Made by a program: the position numbers and the translations under genes. A DNA stretch of 64,000 bases. Origin: Nymphaea colorata. Lineage: Eukaryota > Streptophyta > Magnoliopsida > Nymphaeales > Nymphaeaceae. How positions within the stretch are numbered: position 1 is the stretch's first letter; every line of letters begins with the position of its first letter. Location of the stretch: NCBI RefSeq assembly GCF_008831285.2, contig NC_045148.1:372001-436000 (forward strand), given 5' to 3'. A model generated the notes under the pieces. The model had not been told where the DNA came from and did not search any database. It saw only the letters and a program-made list of their open reading frames with translations. Shown piece after piece: positions 1 through 11,975 of the stretch.

Positions 1-1170
1 ATTACTATTTCAATGACATATAATATTGTGAGGAAACTGCTAGGCCAGTTTTTTGTGAACGACGTAGAGGGCACACCTCCGCTTCAGATCACAGGTGACA
101 CTTATTATCAGAAGAATAAAAGCCTTATGAATTGATTATGAATATTTTTTTATCCTAAATAAAACCTACTGCCTTATTGTAAAACATAAAATAAAATATT
201 AAAAAATAACTAACCAAAATGCAACAACTAAAAAATAAATGATATGCAACAAAGCAAATGAATAATATCAAAAAATAATTTCCTACTTTAAATAAAGTCT
301 TTCCTTTCCCACGAGTCTCGATTTTTGGAGGGATTAAAAATAAGGGAAGAACGTTTGCATACTTTCTATTCATACCTACCTGCCCTTCACCCCATCCTAT
401 TAAAGAGATTTTCCTCAATAAGAATCAAATTTGAATTCAGACATGAAAATTAAATCGAATCTAGATCCGACAGAAGGAAGGTTCAAACTCATATGCATCA
501 TTGGATTGCAGATTCATTGAATTCTGGATTCAAACTAGGGTTTGATTACATGAAGCACATAAACTCCCAAACTACGATTCAAATTTTTTGCCTTGCAACA
601 TCCAACTAAAAGCATCCAGTTTCAGATCGAGATTCGAGTCCACCAATGCATTTACGTAGTCCTTCCCTTGTCCTATAATTCAAAAATTGCAAGAGCAAGA
701 GATTTCGTAGTAAAAAAGTAAACATTAAACCGACAATTTAATATATCAAAATACTTTTTCGCTTTAAACACGGATTCATGAATTGAAAATTTAAAAAGAA
801 ATACATCTGAACTGCGGTTCAGCGGCAATCAACTAAACTTGTCGATATTGAAAACTCAAAATAAAAAATGTGGCCCATGTTGGTGGGGTACTTCGAAACT
901 ACGCACGTAGTATAAAGAGGGAATTCAACTTTTCAATAATAATAATTCACCCAAAAAACTTTAAAAAAACGGAAAAAACACAAAGAAACAAGAAAATCTT
1001 GAAAATAGAAAAAAATTCTCCCAACATACTCTCTCTCTCTCTCTCTTTCTCTTTCTAGCATCTTTGCTCATTTCTCATGCACAGAATGTAGAAGAGGTTC
1101 ACAGAAACCAGGTATGAGTCGGAGCCTCTCTCCCTCTCCCAGATAGAAAGGTTTTTATGAGATAGTGCAT
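1..1170. other. AT-rich stretch without a recognised gene
   Basis: No reading frame here looks like conserved protein. The sequence is AT-rich with a short CT microsatellite near 1030-1056. The part from about 805 to 1010 resembles 1858-2075: both begin with an ACTGCGGTTCA motif, pass a CAATCAACTA motif and end in an A-rich tail. This is a diverged direct repeat about 1.05 kb apart. Confidence 0.5.
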
Positions 1171-1171
1171 A

Positions 1172-1647
1172 GGGGTGAACAACACTGGCGTGTAAACGAG
1201 TTTGAGCCGAGTCATTTGCTTGCTTAACGAGTCGAGTTCGAGTTCATGAGTTGACTCGTTCAAATAATCGAGTTGACTTCAAGCTCAACACACAACTGCC
1301 GAGTTGAGCTCAAGCCTTAATCGAGTTTGTGAAGTCTTAATCAAGTCAATAGATTCAAATGAGTTTACGAGTGTGTCGAGCCTTAATTGAGTCGAGCTCA
1401 AGCTCAATAGGCAACGATGAATACCAATTTTATTCAAACGAATTTGTCGAGCCTTAATCGAGTTGAGTTCAAGCTCAACACGTAACAATGAATTCCAATT
1501 CTATTCAAATGAGTTTTGTCGAGCTCGAGCTCAACACGTAACTACCAACTCGAGCTCTAGCTGCTTCCATGGAGCTATTCTCGAGCTCGAACCGAGTCGA
1601 GCCGAGCTTGAGCTGGCTGAACTCAGACTCGACTCAACTAGTATCTG
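1172..1647. repeat. Degenerate GAGTCGAGCTCGAG-rich element, probable hAT relic
   Basis: The stretch starts with AGGGGTGAACAAC and is filled with degenerate TCGAGCTCGAG and GAGTTCGAG motifs. It matches the character and left end of the well-bounded 504-bp element at 4369-4872. No matching right terminus or target duplication is seen, so the copy is probably truncated or old. Small reading frames here are products of the repeat. Confidence 0.55.
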
Positions 1648-2075
1648 AAACAAATTATGGTTGAACATAATTTGTCTCGCTTCTAACTCAACAATTGGAT
1701 TACGATGGCCTACTCAGTGAGCATCGTCAACTTACAGACTAACTAGGATACTTTTTCAAAATCAAAACCAGAACTTTGCTGTGAGCAACAATTTACAAGA
1801 GTCAATCTAGACGAAATGAATTGTGAACTGACCCGATTCTTCTTCCTAATGGCTGATCGAACTGCGGTTCACTTCAGCAGCAATCAACTATACTTGTTCG
1901 ACATTCAAGACACACAAGCAATGTCGTAAAAATGCATAATGCGACCCATAATGCCGGATTCAAAGTTACACACGAAATGGAAAAAAATAGCACATTTAAC
2001 TTTCAAATATAAAAAATTCACCAAAGACATTTAAGAAAATAAAAAACACATGGAAATAAGATAAAAAAAAATAAG

Positions 2076-3620
2076 AAATTTTTCTCTCCATCAACATGAA
2101 ATGCATAAACTTAAAAATAACATTTAAATGTTGCCTATGCTACCTACAAAATGTATGTTCCATAAAAAACTCAGAAATGGTAAGGTAAATTACTGTCAAT
2201 AGACAGTTATTGAAACAAATAAGCTTTCTCTATGTCTTGGAATTTTTAAATAACTTAATCAGCACAAAGTTTGAACTTCTCTAAAATCTTTGATAACAAA
2301 TATAGAAACTTGTGCATCATGGAAGTTCTGTGTCAGTTTACATGAAATCAACCTTAATTGTTATTTGTCTTTTTACTTAAAATGTGTGAAAATGCCATTA
2401 AACGAAGGGCATGTTGGTTGTTCTCGGTGATCAAGCATTATTCGTGAATGATTATAGATGATCAACATTTACGATGAATTGGGTCTGAATTCATGTATGA
2501 TTTATTGAGGGGAATCCAGGGGTTTGCTCTGTACAAACTATTCGGTTTGTTCTGGGGATTTATGCCTGTTTGGGCTTTATTATAATTTTCCAATTAAATC
2601 ATAAGTAAGGTCTGTTGGGAGGAGGCCTGTCGCAGGGTACGTCTTCAGCTTTTATTTAACAAATTATAAAAATAATTCTCAAACAAGAAAAAAGCTGGTA
2701 ATTTTTTAAATCATACCAGAACTTTTTGATATTGCTAAACACACACCTAATCTCCTTAGGGAACCAGCCGTGCATATATATGCACCCAAAACATCATGAA
2801 CACTAATTAGTGACAAAAATTTTAAAACTCTGATAAAATTTTGAAATTTATCCAACTGCAGGTTTAAAAAATCAAAACTTCAGAAAAGAAATGCAAGCAA
2901 GACACAATTTTAAATATTTGTGGCACTTTATAATATTTTTGATGAAAACTTTAGAAAGAACACATAAGAATGCAAAAGAATGGAGAACGTTTCGAAATAT
3001 TTGGCCAAAGAAAAAAAGAATGACAATCAGTTTTTTTCAAAAACTTCCTAAAAACTCATGTCAACCAAAATCAAGAAATGCTTTCAAATTTATAGAAAAA
3101 GAAAAAAAGAATATAATAGTCCGTCTCCCAAAAATTTCATTTAATCAAAACAGAATACGTTTTAAAAAAGTTTTGATAAGCATCTTTCAAAATTTAAGTT
3201 TTGACAAAAAATTTCACACAACATTGAAAATATATATAACCGCAAAACTCCAGGAATGCTCATTGATGTAAAGGACGTTGAAAAGTAAAGTTTCAAATGT
3301 TTCTACTATAGTTCAAAAATAAACAAAATCTGACAAAAAGAAATGTTCATAAAATTCAAAAATTGAGAAAATTTACGAAGCTTTAGAATAACTTTCAGCG
3401 AAAGATTGAAGAAAAGCATAAAAATTGCAAAAAGATTAAGATGTTATCACAACTATTTGGCAAAGGAAGAAAAAAGGATGAAAATTTGTTTTAAAAAAAT
3501 TTTGAAAAATTTACGTCTTCCAAAATGAAGAAATATTCTACAAAGTCTGATTAAAGCCCTGAAAAGTTTAAGTTTGACCAAAATTTTCTCACAGATTTAC
3601 AAGTATATATATAAGGTTTG
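2076..3620. other. A-rich intergenic DNA, no supported gene
   Basis: Long A-rich runs on the plus strand with recurrent AAAATTTTGA-type motifs. A 126-codon plus-strand frame at 2891-3271 is dominated by Lys, Phe, Asn and Ile, as expected from base composition, and shows no family signature. Nothing else is supported. Confidence 0.5.
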
Positions 3621-4368
3621 GATTGCAAAAATTTAAGGTTGGATAGTCACTTTCATTCCTATTTTCTAATATATGTGAACACAATATGATAAAACTAAAG
3701 CTAAAGAAGCATTTTCAAGAATGAATGACTAAACTACAATTGCAAAAGTATAAATGCGTTATCAATCTCATGACATGAATGACCACATTTACTTGCGTAT
3801 CACAAAGGATATTATCGTACATTTTTATCTCGAGATAGGGATGACAATGTATCTGATTTTGAATCGGATATTCAACTAAACCATTCCAAAAAAGTTGGAT
3901 ATGAAAAAAAATCTGATTAAGAAATCAGATCAGATGTAGATTTAAAAAATAACATCCGATCGAATTTGGATATACATAAATATTTTGGATTTGGATGTGT
4001 ATTTAAATCAAATTTATTTTTAAACAAATATCATATATCTAATGCCCTTACATTTTGAAAATCAATCAAATTCAGTTCAAAATTTAGATCCAGATATGTA
4101 TGTAAAAATCGCATTCATAACAGATTGACATTGTGACATCGGATTCCGGATTCAAATTCAGATATGACTTTTATTTGTTAGTATTCAAATTCGAATTTGA
4201 ATATGGATATCTGAATATCTAAAAAACGGACACCATTAAAGGGTACATCTAATTCAAACCTGATATACTGACAACCCTATATCAGGATGAGCCGCCTTGC
4301 TTCATAGCCTAATACCTTCCATGGTCCAATATCTCACGATGAATGGCATTTTGCATGTCAAATATAGG

Positions 4369-4872
4369 TAGGGGTGTACAACGAGTCGAGCTACTCGAGC
4401 TCGTTAAGCTCGACTCATAAGCGAGTTCAAGCTGCTTCATTAGTTAAACAAATCGAGCTCGAGTTCACGAGCCGACTCGTTTAACTAATCGAGTCGAGTT
4501 CGAGTTCACTCAAGTGGACTCGTTAAAGCCCAACTTGGCTCGTCATTAAAATATCGGTTTTAAAAAAACCGGTTTGAGCCTTAGTCGAGCCTTAATCGAG
4601 CTCACGTATTCGAACCTTAGTCGAGCTCACGTATTCGAGCCTTCGTCGAGCTCATGGTCGAGCTCGAGCTCAACAAGTCTGGATGACTGTAAACGAGCTT
4701 ATCGAACTTGATCGAGTCAAGCTCGAGCTCGACAAGTGACTATCGAGTCGAGTTCGAGCCAGGATAGTCAAGCTATATTCGAGCTCGAGCCGAGTCGAGC
4801 TCATGTCTTACTTAGTCGAGCCGAGTACGAGCTGACCGAGCTCGGGCTCGACTCGGCTCGTGTTCAGCCCTA
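4369..4872. mobile_element. Non-autonomous hAT element, 504 bp, 8-bp TSD AATATAGG
   Basis: The ends are TAGGGGTG and CAGCCCTA, inverted repeats with one mismatch. Exact 8-bp target duplications AATATAGG lie at 4361-4368 and 4873-4880. The 8-bp duplication and the TAGGG-type terminus are hallmarks of the hAT superfamily. The interior is GAGCTCGAGTCGAG-rich with no transposase frame. The paralogous segment near 19.8 kb reads straight through without the element, giving an empty site. Confidence 0.9.
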
Positions 4873-5035
4873 AATATAGGGACAAATATCTCACGATGAT
4901 TGAGTGCGTCTTGCATGTTAAATGCAGGGAGTAATATTTCAATCAAGCTCAATGGTGCATTATTCATTTTTCTATTCAATTATTGGACAAAACTAGTCCA
5001 TTCAACTTGAGATAATAGATAATGTTGCTTCTAAG

Positions 5036-5382
5036 CTATGTCACAATGGTACCTCCAATTGGGGGCATACCACGTACCGGTACGGTGGTACTGTTACGGT
5101 GGTACGGCCCGGTACGTTTGGATCTGGATCCGGGTCGGATCCAGATGCAAACTACATTATAACTAAAAAAAAGTCAAAAATTACTTATTCTTCATTTTTT
5201 TTTTATACTTTAACATAAGAAGTCTCATTAACAAGATAAAACATTGACAATTTATTCATTATGAGCCTCTTTTTATTGACATTTTTGTTACAACTTGTGG
5301 TTTAATTATATATAATAATTATTTTTTTGAATTAATTATATATAATAGTCGCCATACCCGTACCGGTACCATTGTGACATAG
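5036..5382. mobile_element. 347-bp inverted-repeat MITE with GGTACCGG-rich ends
   Basis: Terminal inverted repeats CTATGTCACAATGGTACC and GGTACCATTGTGACATAG are perfect over 18 bp. The flanks CTTCTAAG (5028-5035) and CTTCCAAG (5383-5390) form an 8-bp target duplication with one mismatch. The paralogous site near 19.95 kb has a single GCTTCCAAG, the empty site. There is no coding capacity. The 8-bp duplication favours hAT, but the superfamily is not certain. A related copy sits at 50608-51074. Confidence 0.85.
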
Positions 5383-6784
5383 CTTCCAAGTGTCCTAGTT
5401 ACAGTTAATGAATGAAGGGTTTCAGATGTCATCAGTTCGCCGAATGTTCTGGTTCTATTTGGCCTTCTAATGATTTATTTTTTTATCTTGTTCTCGGAGG
5501 TTGATTTTTCATGATCATGCCTCCATAGGCTTTTGCTCTGTTCTATTTAACGAACAATTAGAAGATTTCTATCGTTGTTGTGCTGTTCAGCTTTTGTTTT
5601 TCAGATTTGATCAATAACACAACTTTATATCATCTTTGAGGTACATGAAATTCTTGAGGGGACAGCTTGTGGCAAACAAGCTCAATTTCCCCACCACCAT
5701 ATTCTTAAAATTATTTATGTTATGACTACGAATGGAAATGGTTGAAATACATGAATCACAGATGACACCTTAAATAGAAATGGCACGCACAATCTCCCCT
5801 GCCAATCTTTTATTCCACCGTAAAAGCCAAGAAGAAGAAAAGAAAGACATGCACGGCATATGCATTTGGAAGTCTCTTCACTTTTTGCAGACAATGCCGT
5901 GACCATTCAAGCTGTTCTTGCACTCAAGTTCCTCATCATGGTGAACACCTCCTCCATCATGATGCGTCCAGTGCTCTTAAACTGTGCCGCTGCACAATCG
6001 GTGGCGAAGAGCCCCGAAGACAAGAACTCGCGATCGCCGCCGAGCACCAGCATCTTCACGCCCATCTTGGCTCTTCTCTTGTAGTTGTCTGCATAGGTCT
6101 GACCCAGCACCCCATTGACGGCGCTGCTGAGAGAGTAGAACCTGAAGCTGAGGTCGAGATGAGCGATGTAGTCATCGTCAGTTATGCCGTAGTTGTGGAT
6201 CTTGGATTCCTCCTTGCCTATGGGAACCACTTTGGCTGTGATTTTGAACTCGTTGGCTGCTTCCACTAAGATCTCATTAGCTCTGCCTGAGCGAGTGATG
6301 GTGAGGGCAGAAGCCGCAGATGTCCATTGGGCATCCTTTGTGGTAGGTAGGAACAAAGGCTCTCCATCGAAAGCAATGGCTAATTGATCAATGGCATCAT
6401 CCCATTGGGCAATCTATGATATATACAGTACGTAAGTTAATATAAGATGATTAAAACTGTAAAACACTTTCTCTCAAAATCCCAATTTCATAGACTGGCT
6501 TTTTTCTTGACAGCTAATTATAAAAAAAAACTGCAGAATTTGATCAGTCTCTTTACCCTTATTTTGGCGCTATTATTTGTTTCATACATAATTGATCATA
6601 TCCTTAATTATCAGAGCTGCTGGAATCGTTACCTTCTTGGCACCAATGAAGAGCTTGTGGTGGTCGAAGAGGAAGCCGATGGATTGAACCCACATGACAT
6701 CATGCTTCACACTATCCCCTCTCTTGTCGATGAAGTGGCCGTTGATGTGAAGGTTGATGTTGGAGATCAAGCAAAATCTTTGTC

Positions 6785-7066
6785 TGTTAACGATAAGGTG
6801 GAAAGACAATCACTTCTAAAGAGATTCAAGGAAAGAATCTCAACAAGATAAATAAAAATTAAATGATAAAGGGAAAAAAATCTTTCTACTAAATCAGATT
6901 TAGTTTCCATGTTTATCGTCAAATGGATGCCAATGTTGCCTATTTAAGCTATTTCTTTGCATTGTGTAATTAAGACTCATGATGGCCTTTTCCAGTGAAA
7001 ACCATGCATGTTTAATGAAAATAATCTTTTCATTACATTTGTTTGCTTTTTTATATTTTTTCAACA
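6785..7066 (+). repeat. Left LTR of the TRIM-type element
   Basis: 282 bp, beginning TGTTAACGATAAGG and ending TTTTTTCAACA, so it keeps the canonical TG...CA ends. It is immediately followed by the decayed primer binding site at 7067-7080. Confidence 0.85.
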
Positions 7067-7290
7067 TGATATTAAAGCAGAGAAGAAGATCGAAGCCCAA
7101 AGATGGCCTGCAGACAACCAAAGAGATCGCTGTGTTCTTCATCAGCGCAAAGACTTGATCCTTTTGAAGCAAAACTTCAAAAAGCAAATTTAGGCTCGTC
7201 AAATCACTACCAAAGAAATGGAATGACTACCTTTTACAAAGTTCTGCAATAAACATAAAATTTCAGATCCATCGTCCAGTTTGAGGGAGA
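7067..7290 (+). other. Left internal domain with decayed PBS and PPT
   Basis: 224 bp, homologous throughout to 11750-11975 (226 bp): shared GAAGATCGAAGCCCAAAGAT, CTTTTGAAGCAAAACTTC and ATCCATCGTCCAGTTTGAGG. The primer binding site TGATATTAAAG differs from the intact TGGTATCAGAG by G-to-A and C-to-T type changes, the pattern left by cytosine deamination. The polypurine tract TTGAGGGAGA abuts the middle LTR. Confidence 0.8.
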
Positions 7291-7505
7291 TGTTAACGAT
7301 AAAATTGAAAGACAATCACTTCTAAAAAGATTCAAGAAAAGAATTCCAGCAAGATAAATCAAAATTAAATGATAAAGAAAAAAAAAATCTTTCTACAAAG
7401 TCAGATTTAGTTTCCATATTTATCTTCTCTTTCTTCGCATTGTATAATCAAGGCTCATGATGGCCTTCCATGGTGAAAAACCATCCATGTCGAATGAAAA
7501 TAATT
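7291..7505 (+). repeat. Middle LTR, truncated at its 3' end
   Basis: It starts TGTTAACGATAAAATTG directly after a polypurine tract and matches the outer LTRs up to GAATGAAAATAATT. The last 50-60 bp of the LTR and the expected primer binding site are missing; unrelated cargo sequence begins here. Confidence 0.8.
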
Positions 7506-8045
7506 CCCACCAGCCATTTAAACGGAGAGAGAGAAAGCGAGGTCCGCCAGGAATTCAGGGTTACTTGAATATCACGGCGTTGTCTTTTCGGGTCCCTCTC
7601 GCTAGGAAGTCGGTCAATTATCGATCTCTGGCCAATGACCTCCTCTACCGCCAGAAATTGAACCCAGTCGTCCATTGATGAGGAGTGAGTCGCGGAAGGA
7701 CCATTCGGTCTTCGATTTCAATGTCGAATATGACTTTACTGAGATTGCATCCATCGAGAGGATGCGGAAATTCAAGGGCAGAGAGAACCATAGGGCAGAA
7801 GAAAGTCGTCCATCGAAGTACGATTTCCTCAAGATGTTTATCAAGAGATGCTTATAGTCATCATTCAGAAATAACCAATGTTGATGCATGTTCATCAAGA
7901 AAGGGTGAAACGATGGACATTTCCACATCAAGGGATTGCAAAGGATTGGACTATGGTGACCAAGTTGCTTATGAGCATGAAAAAATCTCGAAGAGGCGCT
8001 TTCCAACAAGGTTTTTAAATCTCCAGAAATTACGTGACAAACAAT
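7506..8045 (+). pseudogene. Captured gene fragment(s) of unknown origin
   Basis: This sequence lies between the truncated middle LTR and the first ARF unit and has no counterpart in copy B. Short plus-strand open stretches have coding-like composition (7675-7857 and 7685-8179, in different frames), including an FPTRFLNLQKLRDKQLNYST stretch that runs on into the acidic segment starting at about 8050. I do not recognise the family. The open pieces are broken by frame changes, so this is a transduced remnant rather than a gene. Confidence 0.45.
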
Positions 8046-9409
8046 TGAACTATTCCACTGCCATGTTGAAGGATCTGTCATATGAAGCTGCTGTTGATAT
8101 GACTTCAGATGATGATGACGACGAATGCTCAACTGGAAGTCCTTTATCAGTTTTTTGTCTTTGTTTCTTCAGAAAATGAAGGAGAACATAGACGCACTGA
8201 CGGTTACTTTGAAACCAGTACTTCGACTACTCTCTGTGATGGTTGACTGATTAGATAAAGGAGCACTGTTTGCGGAAGGTGATGTAGAACAAGATGGCAC
8301 ATCATCTGTGACTATGGATGGTGCCCCATTGGCCATTACACTATTAGCAGACATTGACATAAAATTAGTTGCTGATGGCAGCACCAATCCAGCCAGTTGC
8401 TGTTGAAATTTTTGCTGCAGAAGTTGACAAGGTTGGACCCCTGTCTGAGTTCTTGGCAGCATCCTGTTGTTGCTGCACCAGTGTCACTTGCTGGGTTTGC
8501 TGTTGAGCCATCAAATGCACTTGTGAAAGTTGTGGTGTGTCCAACAAAAGCTGCCTTTGTTGCTTAAGCAACTGGGTTTTTTGAAACTTTGTGACAGTAG
8601 ATTGTGACATCAGCGAGTGTTGCTGAAGTTTTTGCAATAATTGCAACTGAATCTGTTGTTCAAACTGCTGCAGCTGCTGCATGTGTTGTGGTTGTTGCTG
8701 AACGGCTTGGAGGGTCAATGCCTGCTGTTGAAAAAGGAGACTGGGATCTTGTCTTGCTGCTGGCTCTGAACATTTATTTGTTGAACTGGCTACTGCTGTT
8801 GCTGGTTTTGCATTATACTAGGTATCTCCTGGGACTGCAGAAGCAACAGTTGCTGTTGCAGGTGACGGGGCAGGTGACTTGGAGACGGGAGTTGAGATTG
8901 TAGAAGTTGTGTTTGGGCTGGAGCCTGCATAAAAGCTTGGCTAGCCAAACATTGTTGCTTCTGCTGCCGCTGTTGATTAATTTCATCTATTTGTTGCAGT
9001 TGCTGCTGAGGACGACTTCTTGCCCCAGGCTGGCTTACTGTGGGTGGTAGCTTCTGCAATTGATCAACCTGTTGTGGTTGTTGCAGCTTTGGAGGGTTGA
9101 GCTGCAAATTGTTCTGCTGCAACATCTAAGATTGCAAGCCCAGCTGTCTTAACACATCAGCTGTGTTCCCAATGCCTTGTAATACGTGTGAAAATGGTGA
9201 TGCTAATTGCCATAGGTAGTCAGGCTGGAGGGTCACATTTGGAAGCTGCAAGTTTTGCTGCATGCTCATCCACTGAACCAGACTTAAGCCAGGGATGATG
9301 GAATTCTGACTTTGAGAATCCTTTATGCAAATTTCCTCATTAGGCCATGGCATAGTTCTTTTAAGAAGGCTCTCCATATCAGACTCGTCTTCTACAAAAG
9401 CAGTTCTCA
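8046..9409 (-). pseudogene. Captured ARF7/ARF19-like middle-region fragment, copy 1
   Basis: On the minus strand, 9409 to about 8365 encodes the middle region of an activator auxin response factor: a TMPWPNEEICIKDSQ segment, PGLSLVQWMSMQQN, LRQLGLQS, then a long Gln-rich stretch with QLQLLQKLQQHS. This order is typical of ARF7/ARF19-class proteins (established family knowledge). A stop replaces Gln after LRQLGLQS (9126-9128) and the Gln-rich part is shifted between frames. The B3 DNA-binding and PB1 domains are absent. The plus-strand end (about 8050-8180) carries a short open acidic segment with DDDDDECSTGSPLS from another gene. Confidence 0.8.
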
Positions 9410-9411
9410 TA

Positions 9412-10800
9412 TCATTTCCTGTTCCACCGCCATGTTGGAGGATTTGTCATTTGAAGCTGCAGTTGATATGACTTATGATGATGACGACGATGAATGCTCA
9501 ACTGGAAGTCCTTTATCAGTTTCTGTCTCTGTTTCGTGAGAAAAATGAATGAGAACATAGACGCATTGATGGTTACTTCGAAACCAGTACTTCGACTACT
9601 CTTTGTGATGGTTGACTGATTAGATAAAGGAGCTATGTTTGTGGAAGGTGATGTAGAACAAGATGGCACATCATCTGCGGATGGTGTCCCATTGGCCAAT
9701 ACACTATTAGCAGACATTGACATAAAATTAGTTGCTGATGGCAGCACCAATCCAGCCCTGTCTGTCAACAGGCTTGGTTGCTGCTGACATTTTTGCTGCA
9801 GAGGTTGCGATGTTTGGACCCCTGTCTGTGAGTTCTTTGCTGCATCCTGCTGTTGCTGCACCGGTGTCACTTGCTCGGTTTGCTGTTGAGCCATCAACTG
9901 CACTTGTGAAAGTTGTGGTGTGTCCAACAAAAGCTGCCTTTGTTGCTCAAGCAACTGGGTTGTTTGAGTCTGTGTGACAGTAGATTGTGACATCAGCGAA
10001 TGTTGCTGAAGTTTTTGCAATAATTGCAACTGAATTTGTTATTCAGACTGCTGCAGCTGCTGCATGTGTTGTGGTAGTTGCTGGACGGCTTGGTGGCCCA
10101 GTGCCTGCTGTTGCAAAAGGATGGTTTGGACTGGATCCTGTCTTGCTGCTGGCTCTGAACATTTATTTGTTGAACTGGCTGCTGCTGGTGGTGGTTTTGC
10201 ATTATACTAGGTATCTCTTGGGACTGCAGAAGCAACTGTTGCTGTTGCAAGTCACTGGGCAGGTGACTTGGAGACGGGAGTTGAGATTGTAGAAGTTGTG
10301 TTTGGGCTGGAGCCTGCATAAAAGCTTGGCTAGCCAAACATTGTCGCTTCTGCTGCTGTTGTTGATTAATTTCATCTATTTGCTGCAGTTGCTGCTGAGG
10401 ACGATTTACTGCCCCAAGCTGGCTTACTGTGGGTGGTAGCTTCTGCAATTGATCAACCTGTTCTGGTTGTTGCAGTTTTGCAGGGTTGAGCTAGAAATTG
10501 TTCTGCTGCAACATTTGAGATTGCAAGCCCAGCTGTCTTGACACATCAGCTGTGTTCCCAACGCCTTGTTATACTGGTGAAAATGGTGATGCTAATTGCC
10601 GTAGGTAGTCAGGCTGGAGGGCCACATTTCGAAGCTGCGAGTTTTGATACATGCTCATCCACTGAACCAGGATTAAGCCAGGGATGATGGAATTATGAGT
10701 TTGAGAATCCTTCATGCAAATTTCCTCATTAAGCCATGGCATAGTTCTTTTAAGAAGGCTCTCCATATCAGACACGTCATCTACAAAAGCAGTTCTACAG
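9412..10800 (-). pseudogene. Captured ARF7/ARF19-like fragment, copy 2
   Basis: The second tandem copy starts about 1.37 kb after the first (the motif CTCAACTGGAAGTCC recurs at 8128, 9497 and 10908). It has the same order on the minus strand: DMESLLKRTMPW, Gln-rich region and the QLQLLQKLQQ-like tail. The beginning is less complete than in copy 1 and the reading frame is broken at several points, including a stop in the PFSPV segment near 10569. The acidic plus-strand segment is again open and ends in SPLSVSVSVS. Confidence 0.8.
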
Positions 10801-10814
10801 AAGTTTGGTTAGTC

Positions 10815-11749
10815 ATATCATTTTCTGTTCCACTGCCTTGTTGGAGGATTTGTCATATGAAGCTGCTGTTGATATGACTTCTGATGATGATGACGATGAA
10901 TGCTCAACTGGAAGTCCTTTATCAGTTTCTGTCTCCGTTTCTTGAGAAAAATGAATGAGAACATAGACGCATTAATGGTTACTTTGAAACCAGTACTTCG
11001 ACAACTCTTTGTGATGGTTGACTGATTAGCTAAAGTAGCACTGTTTGTGGAAGGTGATGTACAACAAGATGGCACATCATCTGCGGATGGTGTCCCATTG
11101 GCCAATACACTATTAGCAGACATTGACATAAAATTAGTTGCTGATGGCAGCACCAATCCAGCCATGTCTGTCAACAGGCTTGGTTGCTGCTGACATTTTT
11201 GCTGCAGAGGTTGCGATGTTTGGACCCCTGTCTGTGAGTTCTTTGCCGCATCCTGCTGTTGCTGCACCGGCGTCACTTGCTGCGTTTGCTACTGAGCCAT
11301 CAACTGCACTTGTGGAAGTTGTGGTGTGTCCAACAAAAGCTGCCTTTGTTGCTCAAGCAACTGGGTTGTTTGAGACTGTGTGACAGTAGATTGTGACATC
11401 AGCTACTGTTGCTGAAGTTTTTGCAATAATTGCAACTGAATCTGTTGTTCAGACTGCTGCAGCTACTACATGTGTTGTGGTAGTTGCTGGACGGCTTGGT
11501 GGCTCAGTGCCTGCTGTTGCAAAAGGATGATTTGGACTGGTATCATGTCTTGCTGCTGCCTCTGAATATTTATTTGTTGAACTGGCTGCTGCTGCTGCTG
11601 GTTTTGCATTATACTAGGTATCCCCTGGGACTGCAGAAGCAACTGCTGCTGTTGCAGGTGACTGGGCAGGCAACTTGGAGACAGGAGTTGAGATTGTAGA
11701 AGTGATGTTTGGGCTGGAGCGTGCATAAAAGCTTAGCTAGCCCAAAGTT
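10815..11749 (-). pseudogene. Captured ARF-like fragment, copy 3, truncated
   Basis: The third copy runs from the acidic segment (10840-10945 on plus) through the Gln-rich region and stops at about 11749, where the intact primer binding site of the TRIM begins. It lacks the PGLSLVQW part present in copies 1 and 2. The junction sequence is AGCTAGCCCAAAGT followed at once by TTGGTATCAGAG. The Gln-rich frame is broken. Confidence 0.75.
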
Positions 11750-11975
11750 TGGTATCAGAGTAGGAAAAGAAGATCGAAGCCCAAAGATGGCCAGAATACG
11801 ACCAAAGAGATCACTGCCTTCTTCATCAAAGCAAAAACTATATCCTTTTGAAGCAAAACTTCATGAAGCAAATTTGGGCTCGCCCAATCACCGCCAAAGA
11901 GATGGAATGATCAGCTTTTACAAAGTTCAGCAACAAACTTGAACTTTCAGATCCATCGTCCAGTTTGAGGGAGGA
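11750..11975 (+). other. Right internal domain with intact PBS and PPT
   Basis: TGGTATCAGAG (11750-11760) is the usual primer binding site for initiator methionine tRNA in Copia-type elements. CAGTTTGAGGGAGGA (about 11960-11975) is the polypurine tract directly before the right LTR. The domain is too short to encode any retroelement protein; the 77-codon frame at 11709-11942 is not a known protein. Confidence 0.8.

Noticed and set aside
2891-3271. 126-codon plus-strand frame
   Set aside because: Lys/Phe/Asn/Ile-rich translation of A-rich DNA; no motif, no exon borders and no conserved pattern.
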